A stretch of 64,000 bases of DNA from Aliikangiella coralliicola (GTDB lineage: Bacteria; Pseudomonadota; Gammaproteobacteria; Enterobacterales; Kangiellaceae), in the NCBI RefSeq assembly GCF_007004725.1, contig NZ_ML660165.1, forward strand, positions 186,001-250,000. Direction: 5' to 3'. The position numbers and the translations under genes are program-made. Under the pieces are notes generated by a model. That model made no database searches. It saw only the letters and a program-made list of their open reading frames with translations, and was not told where the DNA came from. Below, in pieces: positions 10,771 to 21,114 of this stretch (position 1 is the stretch's first letter; every line of letters starts with the position of its first letter).

Positions 10771-11040
10771 CTAATAATTTCCGACACTATCGACAGAGCC
10801 GTCACCGCCCTCACCCTCATTAGAGTGTGGCAGCTTAACATTTCTGACTGGAACAACGGTCGAAATTGCGTGCTTATATACCATTTGGCTAACAGTGTTT
10901 TTTAACAAAACTACAAACTGGTCGAAAGACTCAATCTGGCCTTGTAATTTAATACCATTGACCAAAAAAATTGAAACTGGAATACGCTCTTTACGAAGCG
11001 CATTTAGGTAAGGGTCTTGTAAAGATTGCCCTTTTGACAT
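10771..11040 (-). CDS. hfq: RNA chaperone Hfq
   Basis: Hfq is the hexameric Sm-like chaperone that pairs small RNAs with mRNAs. The 89 residues begin [46 protein letters not shown], covering the proximal-face residues and Sm1. Sm2 follows as [11 protein letters not shown], and then a short acidic glycine/serine tail ([16 protein letters not shown]). The tail is shorter than in E. coli. The Shine-Dalgarno is strong (AAGGAGA, 5 nt before ATG). Unlike the usual arrangement, miaA is not immediately upstream: recQ and a 418-bp gap come between, so hfq should have its own promoter there. Confidence 0.97.
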   Translation of the reverse strand: MSKGQSLQDPYLNALRKERIPVSIFLVNGIKLQGQIESFDQFVVLLKNTVSQMVYKHAISTVVPVRNVKLPHSNEGEGGDGSVDSVGNY

Positions 11041-11458
11041 AACTGTCTCCTTATTGATTTTTATAATCCCGAGACTTTGAAAGTTAAAGTTTGAGTCTCT
11101 TTAATTATTGTTCTTGAAAAGCCTGCAGACTGAATATAGCAATACTTTCACAAAAACTCTTCTGACAAGTTTACAAACCAGTGAAACAAAACATTAATGT
11201 TCAAATTATCGACTAATCGACAAAAAATCGAAAACCAACTATTTTCACTAACTTGAGGCTAATTTTAGCACCGAATTCTTACTTCTGCTAAATAAATAGA
11301 AGTAGTTAGCCAGGCTAAAAGTGTCTTCCTTTCCTTAGTGGGGTCATTCATTAATAAGTTCAATGCTTTTTCCCGTTTATTTCATCCTTAAAATCGTATT
11401 TTAATACTTTTGTTGTCGCGCATCTACGAAAACCTTCCTAGAAACTCAATATGCCATT
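11041..11458. other. Non-coding gap between recQ and hfq, presumed hfq promoter region
   Basis: No gene, tRNA or strong hairpin is visible in these 418 bp. On the minus strand TATATT near 11134 resembles a -10 element ahead of hfq, without a good -35. Because the space replaces the normally close miaA-hfq junction, the hfq promoter must be here or upstream in recQ. Confidence 0.35.
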
Positions 11459-13573
11459 TTATCCTACCTCTGCAGCGGCAACACAGCGAATAACGCCGTA
11501 GCAGAATTCTTGTTCAAGTGTCTCAAAAACTTTTTTCAGCTGACCTTGTTGTTCACCTTCACACGCATGAATCGTCTGACTGATTAATTCATAATCCTGA
11601 TCGTCAATTTCGAGGGCTTCTAGCGGATCGAGCAGCCCAGCTTGTATCGCTTTTGCCAGATGGCTATAGATCGTATCTTCGGTCAATTTTCGCTCACTCG
11701 CGATTTGAGATACGGTAAATTCCTTTGAATGTAATATTAAAGTTTCATTAACGGTATCGCTCATCTGGGAATTATATTCCGCCGGGAGCGGATTATTTTT
11801 AATAATTTCGAGAAATTCCTCTCCATATTGAGACAATTTTTTCTCACCTACCCCACTGATAAATCGCATTTCAGATAATTGGCCGGGCCTTTGTTCAGCC
11901 ATCTGTAATAAAGTGGAGTCGTGGAAAATAACATAAGGGGGCAAGCCATGCTGATCAGCAAGCTCACGTCTTTTCGCTTTTAATGCGTCGAGCAATGGTT
12001 GATGAATAGTTGAAATCTGCTTCTTTTTTGTTTCTTTTATCGTGACAGGTTTAATTTGTTTTCTCGCTTGAAGTGTCATTTCACCTCGAAGTACCGGCCG
12101 ACATTTTTCAGTTAAGCGAATTGCACCAAACCTTTCATGGTCTGAAAACAGAAAACCTTGTGCAATTAATTGACGAAACAGGCTGCGCCATTCTGCCACT
12201 GACAGATCGGTTCCCACGCCAAAAGTAGACAACTGATCATGCCCATTGCTCACGATCCGTTGTTCGTTTTTTCCAAGTAACACATCAACCACGTATGCCA
12301 CGCCAAACCTTTGCCCGGTTCGATAAACACAGGAAATCGCTTTTTGGGCTTCAATTGTTGCATCCCAGGTTTGCGGTGGTGTTAAACAGTTATCGCAATT
12401 TCCACAAGGTTGTTCTAGTGTTTCATTAAAATAAGCCAACAAAGATTGGCGCCGACAGCTGATCAGCTCGCACAGTCCTAACATGGCTTCTAATTTTTGT
12501 TGGGTCACCTGTTTGTAACCTTCTTCAGCTTCACTCTGCTGCATCATTTGACGCAAAGTGATAACGTCTTGAAGCCCGTATGCCATCCACGCAGTCGATG
12601 GCTCGCCGTCTCTTCCTGCTCTTCCAGTTTCCTGGTAATAAGCTTCGATACTTTTTGGCAGGCTGAGATGCGCAACGAACCTCACATCGGGTTTGTCGAT
12701 CCCCATTCCAAAGGCGATGGTCGCAACGATAATGACGCCAGATTCACGTAAAAACCGTTGTTGGTTTTGATGTCTAATTTCACTCGATAGTCCTGCATGA
12801 TAAGGTAATGCAACGCGGCCTTTTTTCGACAGCCATTCCGCTACCGATTCTACTTTTTTGCGCGAGAGACAATAAACAATTCCTGCATCAGTCGAATGTT
12901 CTTTTTGTAAAAAACGCCAGAGTTGTTCACGGCTGTTATTGCCCTGCTGAATGGCGTATTCAATATTTGGACGGTCGAAACTATTAATGTACCGGGCAGC
13001 GTGGTGCAAGCGTAAATTCTCAATAATTTCTTCACGAGTACGTTCGTCTGCAGTCGCGGTAAGCGCAATTCTTGGTATCTCTGGAAAATAGTCAGCTAAA
13101 ATATTTAAGCGGCGATACTCTGGCCTGAAATCATGTCCCCATTGTGACACGCAATGGGCTTCATCAATTGCAAACAGGCTAATTTTTGTTTGTTGTAAAA
13201 GATTTAAACATTGAGGGGTAACCAACCGCTCAGGGGCGACATACAAAATGTCTAATTGACCACTTAGCAATTTCGATTCTATTTCTCGACTTTCAATTGA
13301 AGACAGGGTGGAATTTAAAAACGCCGCTTTGACACCATTTTGCGCCAGGGCATCAACTTGATCCTGCATTAGCGCAATCAAAGGCGAAATAACCACTCCG
13401 ACGCCATCAAGAACCAATGCCGGGATCTGGTAACAAAGTGATTTACCTCCACCTGTTGGCATAAGGGCCAGGACATCGTCGCCGTCAAGTAAAGATTGCA
13501 CAATGTCAGCTTGATTAAGCCGAAACTCAGAGTAGCCGAAGGTAGATTGAAGAATATTTAATGCTCGTTGCAT
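11459..13573 (-). CDS. recQ: ATP-dependent DNA helicase RecQ
   Basis: RecQ is a 3'-5' DNA helicase of recombination and fork repair. Motifs in order: Walker [17 protein letters not shown] (about 38-53), DEAH-type [22 protein letters not shown] (about 136-157), TATADERT, motif [17 protein letters not shown], and the RQC zinc cysteines (CRR...CGNCDNC). A winged-helix region, an HRDC domain and an extra C-terminal helix-turn-helix module ([23 protein letters not shown], about 620-645) follow. The 704 residues exceed the 609 of E. coli RecQ because of that C-terminal module. It lies in the same direction as, and between, miaA and hfq, 119 bp after the miaA stop. Confidence 0.95.
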   Translation of the reverse strand: MQRALNILQSTFGYSEFRLNQADIVQSLLDGDDVLALMPTGGGKSLCYQIPALVLDGVGVVISPLIALMQDQVDALAQNGVKAAFLNSTLSSIESREIESKLLSGQLDILYVAPERLVTPQCLNLLQQTKISLFAIDEAHCVSQWGHDFRPEYRRLNILADYFPEIPRIALTATADERTREEIIENLRLHHAARYINSFDRPNIEYAIQQGNNSREQLWRFLQKEHSTDAGIVYCLSRKKVESVAEWLSKKGRVALPYHAGLSSEIRHQNQQRFLRESGVIIVATIAFGMGIDKPDVRFVAHLSLPKSIEAYYQETGRAGRDGEPSTAWMAYGLQDVITLRQMMQQSEAEEGYKQVTQQKLEAMLGLCELISCRRQSLLAYFNETLEQPCGNCDNCLTPPQTWDATIEAQKAISCVYRTGQRFGVAYVVDVLLGKNEQRIVSNGHDQLSTFGVGTDLSVAEWRSLFRQLIAQGFLFSDHERFGAIRLTEKCRPVLRGEMTLQARKQIKPVTIKETKKKQISTIHQPLLDALKAKRRELADQHGLPPYVIFHDSTLLQMAEQRPGQLSEMRFISGVGEKKLSQYGEEFLEIIKNNPLPAEYNSQMSDTVNETLILHSKEFTVSQIASERKLTEDTIYSHLAKAIQAGLLDPLEALEIDDQDYELISQTIHACEGEQQGQLKKVFETLEQEFCYGVIRCVAAAEVG

Positions 13574-13692
13574 TGAAAAAAATCATTAATTGTCGAAGGA
13601 GTGAAGTATACCTAAAGAAGCCAACCATTAGCATAGGCAATCACTGAATAACTTGTCAGTCTACTGCTATTTACTCGGCAGTCTTTGGTTAA

Positions 13693-14643
13693 TTAACCGT
13701 TTAAGGAATGCCTGATTATTGCGTCTTTCGCTAGCTTTGTCTGTTCCAACACAGTCGGGTCAAACCATTTGACATCCGGCCAGCTTCGCAGCCAGGTGTA
13801 TTGTCTTTTTGCTAACTGTCGAGTCGCGATAATGCCTCTTTCTATTGCTTCTTCTTTTGATAGCTCGCCGGCCAGATATTGCCAAACCTGTCGATATCCG
13901 ACAGATTTCATTGAAGGACAATCCAGAGAAAGATCTCCTCGTTGATATAACTGGGTCACTTCCTCAATCAGCCCCTGTTTGATCATCAAGTGAAACCTTT
14001 CCGCAATTCGTTGGTGAAGTATACTTCGATCCTGCGGCGCCAGGGCAACCGACAGCAGTGGATTAGGTAAAGCATCGAGTGCTTGTTCCTGGTGCCATTG
14101 AGACATCGGCTTACCACTGATTTCATAAACTTCCAATGCACGCATAATTCTCTGGGTATCATTAGTATGAAGTCGCTCTGCGGTTAACTGATCGACCTCC
14201 GATAATTTTTCATGCAAATATTCGATACCTTGCTCATCCAGGTGTTTTTTCAGATTTGCTCTTACCTGCGGATCCGATTGGGGTAACTCGGCCAACCCTT
14301 CTTTTAACGCTTTAAAATACAACATGGTTCCGCCGGTCAATAACGGTGTTTTTCCCATTGCGTGAACTTGATTGATCAATCGTTTTGAATCTTGCACAAA
14401 CTGCGAAGCAGAATAAGCCTGCCCAGGATCGATAAAGTCGATTAAATGATGGGGCGCGAGCTTCAGCTCTTCAGCAGTAGGCTTTGCACTACCAATATCC
14501 ATTTGCTGATAGACCATCGCAGAGTCAACACTAATAATCTCAAACTTTTCAGTCTGATATAACTCCATTGCTAACGCCGTTTTTCCACTAGCAGTTGGTC
14601 CCATGAGAAAAACAACGGGCAATTCGGGGTATTCAATTTTCAT
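13693..14643 (-). CDS. miaA: tRNA dimethylallyltransferase MiaA
   Basis: MiaA adds a dimethylallyl group to A37 of tRNAs that read UNN codons, the first step to ms2i6A. The P-loop MGPTASGKTALAMEL is at about residue 14. It is followed by DSAMVYQQMDIGSAKPTAEE, HHLIDFIDP, LTGGTMLYFKAL (DMAPP/tRNA site) and RQLAKRQYTWLRS near the C-terminus. Length is 316 residues. Its ATG overlaps the mutL stop by 4 bp, so the mutL-miaA pair is coupled. recQ, not hfq, lies downstream. Confidence 0.97.
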   Translation of the reverse strand: MKIEYPELPVVFLMGPTASGKTALAMELYQTEKFEIISVDSAMVYQQMDIGSAKPTAEELKLAPHHLIDFIDPGQAYSASQFVQDSKRLINQVHAMGKTPLLTGGTMLYFKALKEGLAELPQSDPQVRANLKKHLDEQGIEYLHEKLSEVDQLTAERLHTNDTQRIMRALEVYEISGKPMSQWHQEQALDALPNPLLSVALAPQDRSILHQRIAERFHLMIKQGLIEEVTQLYQRGDLSLDCPSMKSVGYRQVWQYLAGELSKEEAIERGIIATRQLAKRQYTWLRSWPDVKWFDPTVLEQTKLAKDAIIRHSLNG

Positions 14644-16679
14644 TTAAACAGGCCCGAAAAATTCTCAGCGTTTAAGCGTCGATAACTTGATGATGGGATT
14701 GCAGGTGATAATTGAGAATAGATAAAATTGACCATCTCGTCAGACAGAGGTTCGAATTGATTGCTAATGACCTCCGCGGAAAAAAGCTCTATTTTTTTTG
14801 CCGGATTAAAATGACTCAACCACTCTGATAATAACGCCACAATTTGCGAATTATCCAGCCAGCATAACCACATAGGCACCTGGTTAATTTGAAGCTCACT
14901 GCTTCTTGCAGTTTCGCTCTCACTTGTTGTTTGACCTGGTGTCAAATTCTGATTAGCGGAATCAAGTTCCTGTTCTTGAACAGGCTTGAAAACAAACCCT
15001 AGGCGCTCAAGAAACAAATGGGTCTGGTAATCTTCTAATAATGCAATTTCTGCAGAAAATTTCAAAGGAAACAACAACGGTTGGCTTGACGCACTGGATT
15101 TCTCATTGAGCAAAGCTCTTATATATTCCGCTAACAATATCTGGCCATGAAGGATGATTGTTTGCTGTTGATTGCAGGTAATCCATAAATTGTCACCAAC
15201 CGGTAATAATCCGTTTCTTGATTGCGCGTTTTCTTGAGTAAATGATTCCCCAACCTTCGGACCAGAATCGCCTGAATATCGATTGGTCGGCACATAGCTA
15301 TGTTCAGTTCTCTTGGCATAATCAGTACCCTGTTCAGAACTTAGTGCAGACGGACTAGTTGAGTAGCGGGTGTTTCTGTATTTGTTAGCCTTAAAGTTAC
15401 CGATATCGTAACTCGTTTGAGTATTCTGAACAGAATGGTGAACAGGTCGCATTCGATTTTCTACGACTTTGACATTAGAGACTGGGACAGTTAAATCTGC
15501 CTCATGCGGATTTGCCCCATGCGAAGCCGTGTCATGTGAGACAGCATCATGTGAACCCGTCCCATTTTTTTGTGTCGATTCGGTAAAAAACAAATCTCTG
15601 TTTTCTGCTTCAGAATTCGCACTGGCCGACTGTCGAGAATTAAAACTCTGATCATCATTAAAAACCAGCTCGCACTCGCCAATCGCTTCGGCCACGCTTT
15701 TCACTAACAAATCATGAACCAATCGCTGCTGCCCAAATCTGACTTCATGCTTGGTAGGGTGAACATTGACGTCTATTTGGTGTGGGTCCATCGACAAAAA
15801 TATCACATAAGCAGCCATTCTTCCGGGCGGCAAAAGCCCTTCGTAGGCTTGCCGAATAGCGTGATTTAACGTTTTATCTTTTACTGGCCGCCCATTAATA
15901 AAAACGTATTGAATATCAGATTCGCTGCGATGAAAACTCGGCTTCCCCAACCAACCAAAAAGCTGGAGCAACTCATGTTGGCAATTAAATTCGACGCAGC
16001 TATCAGCGAATGGCTTACCACAAATCGTCGCAACACGTTTCAAATACTGACTGCTATCACCGCTCGCAGGAACTCGCTTTACAATTTTGTGATTGTGTTT
16101 TAATACAAATGCTTTAGAAAAATTAGCTAGCGCGTGGCGCTTAAACACTTCTTCAACGTGATTGAATTCCGTTTTTTCTGTCCTTAAAAACTTCTGTCTG
16201 GCGGGCGTATTAAAAAATAAATCAGCGACCTCAATGCGAGTACCCGGTGAAGCTGCGGCAGGCTGAATTTCCACCGACATATCACGGCCATGGGCCATCG
16301 CCTGCCAGGCTAATTCAGAATCATGAGTTCGTGAGGTTAACGTTAATTTTGATACAGCACTTATACTCGCCAGTGCTTCCCCCCGAAAACCTAAGGATTG
16401 AATACAGGCAAGATCATCGCTGCTTTGAATTTTACTGGTAGCGTGGCGTGTTAAGGCTAATGATAGATCGTCTTTATCGATACCCTTCCCATTATCAGTC
16501 ACTCTGATCAGGCGAGTTCCACCGCGCTCAATATCAACTTCAATTCGAGTCGCGTCGGAATCGATACTGTTTTCCATGAGCTCTTTGACTACAGAAGCCG
16601 GGCGTTCAACCACTTCTCCTGCTGCAATCTGGTTCGCAAGACGATTATCAAGTCGTTTTATACGCGTTGTTTGAGGCAA
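14640..16679 (-). CDS. mutL: DNA mismatch repair protein MutL
   Basis: MutL links MutS mismatch recognition to strand incision and unwinding. The GHKL ATPase half has ELMENSIDS (Mg/ATP site, about 36-44), VTDNGKGID, TRHATSKI and LGFRGEALASIS. The second domain contains DVNVHPTKHEVRFG (about 302-315). A long polar linker (about 340-480) leads to the C-terminal dimerisation domain. At the position of the endonuclease motif DQHAxxER this protein reads HGQILLAEYI, so it resembles the nuclease-free MutL of MutH-type repair. The linker carries four 15-bp repeats, listed separately. It starts 3 bp after the amiB stop and overlaps miaA. Confidence 0.96.
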   Translation of the reverse strand: MPQTTRIKRLDNRLANQIAAGEVVERPASVVKELMENSIDSDATRIEVDIERGGTRLIRVTDNGKGIDKDDLSLALTRHATSKIQSSDDLACIQSLGFRGEALASISAVSKLTLTSRTHDSELAWQAMAHGRDMSVEIQPAAASPGTRIEVADLFFNTPARQKFLRTEKTEFNHVEEVFKRHALANFSKAFVLKHNHKIVKRVPASGDSSQYLKRVATICGKPFADSCVEFNCQHELLQLFGWLGKPSFHRSESDIQYVFINGRPVKDKTLNHAIRQAYEGLLPPGRMAAYVIFLSMDPHQIDVNVHPTKHEVRFGQQRLVHDLLVKSVAEAIGECELVFNDDQSFNSRQSASANSEAENRDLFFTESTQKNGTGSHDAVSHDTASHGANPHEADLTVPVSNVKVVENRMRPVHHSVQNTQTSYDIGNFKANKYRNTRYSTSPSALSSEQGTDYAKRTEHSYVPTNRYSGDSGPKVGESFTQENAQSRNGLLPVGDNLWITCNQQQTIILHGQILLAEYIRALLNEKSSASSQPLLFPLKFSAEIALLEDYQTHLFLERLGFVFKPVQEQELDSANQNLTPGQTTSESETARSSELQINQVPMWLCWLDNSQIVALLSEWLSHFNPAKKIELFSAEVISNQFEPLSDEMVNFIYSQLSPAIPSSSYRRLNAENFSGLFK
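15495..15554 (-). repeat. Four in-frame 15-bp repeats in the mutL linker
   Basis: Four consecutive 15-nt units on the minus strand share the core CATGA/CATGG and encode SHDAV, SHDTA, SHGAN and PHEAD. The units have diverged at third positions. They lie in the disordered linker of MutL, so changes in copy number would keep the reading frame. Confidence 0.8.
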
Positions 16680-16682
16680 AAC

Positions 16683-18014
16683 TCATACCCCGGGGATCAT
16701 CAATGTTTGGCCAATTTTTAGATTATTCGATTTTAGTTTGTTTCGGGACTTGATGCTGGATGTAGTCACGCCGAAATTTTGGGCAATCTGAGACAATGTA
16801 TCGCCGCTTTTCACTTTATAAGATCGACTCTTGGAGAGCGTGGCATAATAACTTCCGTCAGGCGGGTTCGTTTTAAAATATTGTTTTACCCCCGCAAAGA
16901 CAGCCTGGGCAATTTTATTTTGCTGGGCTGTAGTTTTCAGTAATTTTTCTTCTCCAGGATTAGAAATAAATGCCATTTCAACCAGCATTGCGGGTATATC
17001 AGGCATGCGCAAAACCATAAATGCCGCTTTTCTTAATCCTTTACCATGCATTTTCGACATTTTTCGAGACAATTGTTTTCTGACTTTTTCTGCGGCTTTA
17101 ATACTTTCGCCAACTGAGTAATGCATGGAAAGATCAATTAACACCTGCGCTACTAGAGGATCTTTATTCTGTAAACTTTCAACGCCCCCTAACAAATCAG
17201 AACTTTTTTCCCGTTGCTCTAGCCATTTACCCATTTCAGAATTGGCTCCTTTCGGCGATAAAACCCAAACCGAAGCACCTCTCACTCTCGGATCTCTAAA
17301 ACCATCTGCGTGAAGCGAAATAAATAAATCTGCCTTATTTTTTCTAGCCAATTTTGTTCTAGTTTCAAGCCCAACATAATAATCAGAGCTTCTTGTCAAA
17401 AATGCCTTAAACCCCTTTTCTTTATTAATTCTACTGGCTAATTTTTTGGCGACAGCCAGAGTAATATTCTTTTCTAGTGTTCCTTTTGGTCCTAACGCAC
17501 CGGGATCATCACCGCCGTGACCTGCATCAATGGCAATCACGATATCTCTATTTTTATTTTTTAATACTGACGATGCGGTCTTAACAACTTGCTTTTTGCC
17601 ATTTTTATCTCTTAAGTCAACCACCAATCGATGACCATAACTTTGGAATGGTTTTAGTGCAAAATGTTTGGTGGTAACGCCATTTTTAAGATCAATGACA
17701 ATACGTAATTTATCGGCTTTTTGACTGGAGCGAATTTTACTCACTAGCTGTTTAGGAATTTCTATACGCGACAAATCCGTTTTTAATTTTGCTTTTTGAA
17801 TATCAACGACCAAGCGATAGGGATCATCCAAAGTAAAGAGCTTGTAATCGACTTCTTCATCAACATCAAATACCAAGCGCGTTTTTTCAGGATCTTGCCA
17901 AAAACGAATACCGCTGACGTCACCAGCGAAAGCTTTGTGAATGGTAAACAATAACAACAAAAGTAACCCAGTAAATCTGGTCAGATACTTTAACAATTCA
18001 ACACCTTTTTTCAC
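16683..18014 (-). CDS. amiB: N-acetylmuramoyl-L-alanine amidase AmiB
   Basis: AmiB is a periplasmic zinc amidase that cuts the peptide from muramic acid to separate daughter cells. A signal peptide ([24 protein letters not shown]) precedes an AMIN domain ([28 protein letters not shown]). The amidase_3 catalytic domain follows with [27 protein letters not shown] (zinc His, Glu) and [10 protein letters not shown]-terminal LysM ([28 protein letters not shown]) binds peptidoglycan. The 443 residues match E. coli AmiB. Translation may start at the second possible codon, but the signal peptide is covered either way. It lies between tsaE and mutL as usual, 3 bp from mutL. Confidence 0.95.
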   Translation of the reverse strand: MKKGVELLKYLTRFTGLLLLLLFTIHKAFAGDVSGIRFWQDPEKTRLVFDVDEEVDYKLFTLDDPYRLVVDIQKAKLKTDLSRIEIPKQLVSKIRSSQKADKLRIVIDLKNGVTTKHFALKPFQSYGHRLVVDLRDKNGKKQVVKTASSVLKNKNRDIVIAIDAGHGGDDPGALGPKGTLEKNITLAVAKKLASRINKEKGFKAFLTRSSDYYVGLETRTKLARKNKADLFISLHADGFRDPRVRGASVWVLSPKGANSEMGKWLEQREKSSDLLGGVESLQNKDPLVAQVLIDLSMHYSVGESIKAAEKVRKQLSRKMSKMHGKGLRKAAFMVLRMPDIPAMLVEMAFISNPGEEKLLKTTAQQNKIAQAVFAGVKQYFKTNPPDGSYYATLSKSRSYKVKSGDTLSQIAQNFGVTTSSIKSRNKLKSNNLKIGQTLMIPGV

Positions 18015-18228
18015 TATCTTGTTTTTAAAACTATCTCTAACGAGATTCCCTGTCAGTTTAAATCAACATACCACACCCTGGCATAACTGAATCTGAATAT
18101 TCGAGGTAAAAAACGAATATGACTTTTATTATAGATCAAGACACTTTTTATTGAGCAACAGCCTTTTTATTACGAACATTTCCGCCGCACCTACATTGAT
18201 TGAGCAAAAAGTTCGAATCATAGCAAAC

Positions 18229-18684
18229 TCAATACCCCAAGCTTTGCTCAACAGTCTGACACCAGCTCGCATCCGATGGTTCAAGTTTAATACTTCTTGC
18301 CTGGCCTTCATAGTCTAAATTAAGCACCAAATCGGCCTCTGGGATAAATCCAGCGCCTTTTTCCGGCCACTCAATCAGACAAATCGCTTTTTCATCCAGA
18401 TAATCACGAATTCCGATGTATTCAAGTTCCTCAGGATCGCCAAGTCGATAGAGATCAAAATGATAAAATGACTTTGAGGGAAGTTGGTATGGCTCGACCA
18501 AAGTGTAAGTTGGGCTTTTGGTACTTCCCTGGTGGCCAGAAGCTAATAGCAATCCACGCACTAATGTTGTTTTCCCTGCGCCCAGCGGACCATTAAGAAA
18601 GATAAGCGCTTTTTCCGGTAAGAGACTGGCAAGCCTGGCACCAAAATCAAGTGTTGCTTGCTCATTACTTAGCATTATTTTCAT
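18229..18684 (-). CDS. tsaE: TsaE, tRNA threonylcarbamoyladenosine ATPase subunit
   Basis: TsaE is the ATPase that works with TsaB/TsaD in making t6A at tRNA position 37. The P-loop LNGPLGAGKTTLVRGLL lies at about residue 34, followed by STKSPTYTLVEPYQ, FYHFDLYRLGDPEELEYIG and CLIEWPEKG, all family signatures. At 151 residues it is of normal size. It starts 95 bp after nnr and ends about 215 bp before amiB. That gap has no clear gene. Confidence 0.95.
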   Translation of the reverse strand: MKIMLSNEQATLDFGARLASLLPEKALIFLNGPLGAGKTTLVRGLLLASGHQGSTKSPTYTLVEPYQLPSKSFYHFDLYRLGDPEELEYIGIRDYLDEKAICLIEWPEKGAGFIPEADLVLNLDYEGQARSIKLEPSDASWCQTVEQSLGY

Positions 18685-18779
18685 AGGCTTTTATTGAAGG
18701 GCTGCGCTTCTTAAATTGATGTATAAGAATTAGCGATTTAACATTGGGCCTGATTTTATCATCATCAATGACAAACAAA

Positions 18780-20300
18780 CTAGTCAGAGTTTTGCAGTGG
18801 ATTTAACAAATCCGGCAAGTGTTGCAACAACTCGCTTGCTAACATGCCGCGATGCTGATTTTTGATTCCAGCCACTCGATCAGCGGCTTCCCCATGAATA
18901 CAAACTCCCAATAGCGCCGCATCCATCAAACTGTATCCTTGCGCAAGTAACCCGCCAATGATGCCCGCCAGTATATCTCCCATACCACCCGAAGCCATTC
19001 CAGGATTACCCACGGGACAAACAACTTGCAGTCCATTAGCGTCACTAACAACGGTTCCCGACCCCTTTAGTACGCAGATCCCCCCATATTTTTGAGCAAT
19101 GGCATGGGAACTGGTAAAACGGTCTTGATTAACGGCCAAACTCGATATCCCTAACAACCTGCCGGCTTCTCCCGGGTGCGGCGTTAACACCCTTCGCCCA
19201 TCAAAATTTGGATTTTCAGCCAACCAGTTGAGCGCATCAGCATCATAAACTTTGGCGCAAGATTTTAACTTGTCGCTCTCGCTCACTTTCTGCATCCAGG
19301 TCTGTGCCCAATCACCTCGCCCAAGACCAGGCCCGACAACCAGGCTGTTAACAGAATTTATCGCCTCAAGGTTGATAGAAATATCTTCTTTAGCAACGTC
19401 TAATGCCATTATTTCCGGCTGTCTTGATACCAAACCGACCGAGCCATTTTGGAGCCATGCCGATGTCAGCCCGCTACCGGATTTTGCTGCCGCGCCCGAC
19501 GCCAGCACAGCGGCTCCCAGCATGCCATTTGCACCACCAATAATTTTACAGTGGCCATAATTTCCTTTATGGCTAACTGGGTCACGTGGCTTAAGTTTAT
19601 ATTTCAGACTTCGCCAGTTTTCTGCGAAAACATTAAATTGATGCTTTTGGTAAAACTGAGTGGGGATATTCAGGTTAAATAATCGGACATCTCCACGATA
19701 ATTAGCGGAGTCTCCCGTATATAAACCACGCTTGTGGCCAATAAAAGTGACAGTATAATCGGCCTGAATGGCCAGGTTAAAAACATTTCCAGTATCGGCT
19801 TCAAGTCCTGAGGGCACGTCTACTGACAGTACCGGCACCGAACTCAAGTTCACTAACCTGATCACTTCGTCAAACGGCGCTCTTACCGGTCCTTTTATTC
19901 CAGTACCGAGTAAGGCATCAATGATCAAATCAAATTCGCCAACCTCTATTTGTTCCCATAAACTATATTGAAGCCCACTACGCGGCAGCTTTTTAAAGGC
20001 AGTTAATGCGTCCCCTTTTAGTCTTTCTCGCGGGCAAAAATTACATAATGTGACTTTTTTACGTTCTTCTGCCGCTAATCTCGCAACCACATAACCATCG
20101 CCGCCATTGTTACCTTTGCCGGACAAAATAAGAATTCGGCGAGCATGGGGCCACCTTATTTTAAGTTCCTGGTAAACAGCACTGCCAGCTGCTTCCATTA
20201 ACGCGTAAGTCCCTTCTTCCTGACCAAAGTCAGCTTCTATGTCGCGTACCTGAGAAGAAGTGTAAAGGGCAACGCCAGTATCTAATCCATGCCTTTTCAT
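18780..20300 (-). CDS. nnr: Bifunctional NAD(P)H-hydrate repair enzyme Nnr
   Basis: Nnr repairs hydrated NAD(P)H. The N-terminal epimerase domain (YjeF_N) has ILSGKGNNGGDGYVVARLA (about 57-75) and DALLGTGIKGPVRAPF. The C-terminal ADP/ATP-dependent dehydratase has SHKGNYGHCKIIGGANGMLGAAVLA, LTPHPGEAGRLL and the active-site segment GNPGMASGGMGDILAGIIGGLLAQG. The 506 residues are normal. The gene lies between orn and tsaE; queG, often found beside it in related genomes, is absent here. The gap to orn is 50 bp and co-transcription is likely. Confidence 0.95.
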   Translation of the reverse strand: MKRHGLDTGVALYTSSQVRDIEADFGQEEGTYALMEAAGSAVYQELKIRWPHARRILILSGKGNNGGDGYVVARLAAEERKKVTLCNFCPRERLKGDALTAFKKLPRSGLQYSLWEQIEVGEFDLIIDALLGTGIKGPVRAPFDEVIRLVNLSSVPVLSVDVPSGLEADTGNVFNLAIQADYTVTFIGHKRGLYTGDSANYRGDVRLFNLNIPTQFYQKHQFNVFAENWRSLKYKLKPRDPVSHKGNYGHCKIIGGANGMLGAAVLASGAAAKSGSGLTSAWLQNGSVGLVSRQPEIMALDVAKEDISINLEAINSVNSLVVGPGLGRGDWAQTWMQKVSESDKLKSCAKVYDADALNWLAENPNFDGRRVLTPHPGEAGRLLGISSLAVNQDRFTSSHAIAQKYGGICVLKGSGTVVSDANGLQVVCPVGNPGMASGGMGDILAGIIGGLLAQGYSLMDAALLGVCIHGEAADRVAGIKNQHRGMLASELLQHLPDLLNPLQNSD

Positions 20301-20350
20301 CGTTTTATCATTGAATTTTTTTACGGCTGCTCGGATACCAAAATAATCAC

Positions 20351-20896
20351 TTAGGCCAAATCAATAAAATGTTGGCGATAATATTCCAACTCCAAAATCG
20401 ACTCTTTAATATCCTCTAACGCGAGATGCTGATTTTGCTTGGAAAACCCAGACAAAATTTGAGGTTTCCAACGCACGACCAATTCCTTGAGCGTACTCAC
20501 ATCGATATTGCGATAATGAAAAAAGTCATGTAAATCTGGCATATACCTGACCAAAAAACGCCGATCCTGGCCAATACTGTTGCCACACATTGGAGACACG
20601 CCCTCCGGCACCCATTGTTTGAGAAAGTCAATCGTATCTTGCTCGGCTTTGGATTCGCTAATTTGGCTATCAATGACCCTTTGAGTTAATCCTGATTGAC
20701 CATGGTGTGTAGTACACCACTCGTCCATGGCGTCTAGTAGAGACTTGGGTTGATGAACAGCCATTACCGGACCTTCAGCAAGAATTTTCAAGTTTTTATC
20801 AGTGACAATCGTGGCAATCTCAATGATCCGCTCTTTTTCAGGGGCGAGCCCCGTCATTTCAAGATCAATCCAAACTAAATTATCTTTGTCAGGCAC
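20351..20896 (-). CDS. orn: Oligoribonuclease Orn
   Basis: Orn degrades 2-5 nt RNAs and the pGpG left from c-di-GMP breakdown, so it also serves the c-di-GMP enzymes in this window. DEDD exonuclease motifs are present: WIDLEMTGL (first Asp/Glu), [18 protein letters not shown], and a C-terminal [19 protein letters not shown] place the start at the GTG giving [17 protein letters not shown], because AGGAGA lies 7 nt upstream and the length becomes 181, as in E. coli. The in-frame ATG 8 codons earlier lacks such a site. It is divergent from rsgA. Confidence 0.95.
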   Translation of the reverse strand: MPDKDNLVWIDLEMTGLAPEKERIIEIATIVTDKNLKILAEGPVMAVHQPKSLLDAMDEWCTTHHGQSGLTQRVIDSQISESKAEQDTIDFLKQWVPEGVSPMCGNSIGQDRRFLVRYMPDLHDFFHYRNIDVSTLKELVVRWKPQILSGFSKQNQHLALEDIKESILELEYYRQHFIDLA

Positions 20897-21114
20897 CCAG
20901 GTTCTCCTGTTGAAACACATTTACCGGTCAGAAGGTAGTCAAGTTATCGCAGCAATACTTTGTTGTCTTAGTACAAAACAACTTGTTTCTTTTCGTATTA
21001 ACTGCAATCTGTGTAGTTAAAAATAGCGTACTTATTAAGATAGTATATAATATTCAGCCGTTTAACCCTATGCGTAACATCAATTAAGCGTAAATTCTTG
21101 CCCGAGAGAATCAA
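20897..21114. promoter_or_regulatory. Divergent promoter region between orn and rsgA
   Basis: The 218-bp gap between two outward-facing genes includes TATAAT at 21046-21051 on the plus strand, a good -10 match about 64 nt before the rsgA start. Its -35 region is poor. The same AT-rich patch could serve the minus strand as TATACT. The assignment is tentative. Confidence 0.4.
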
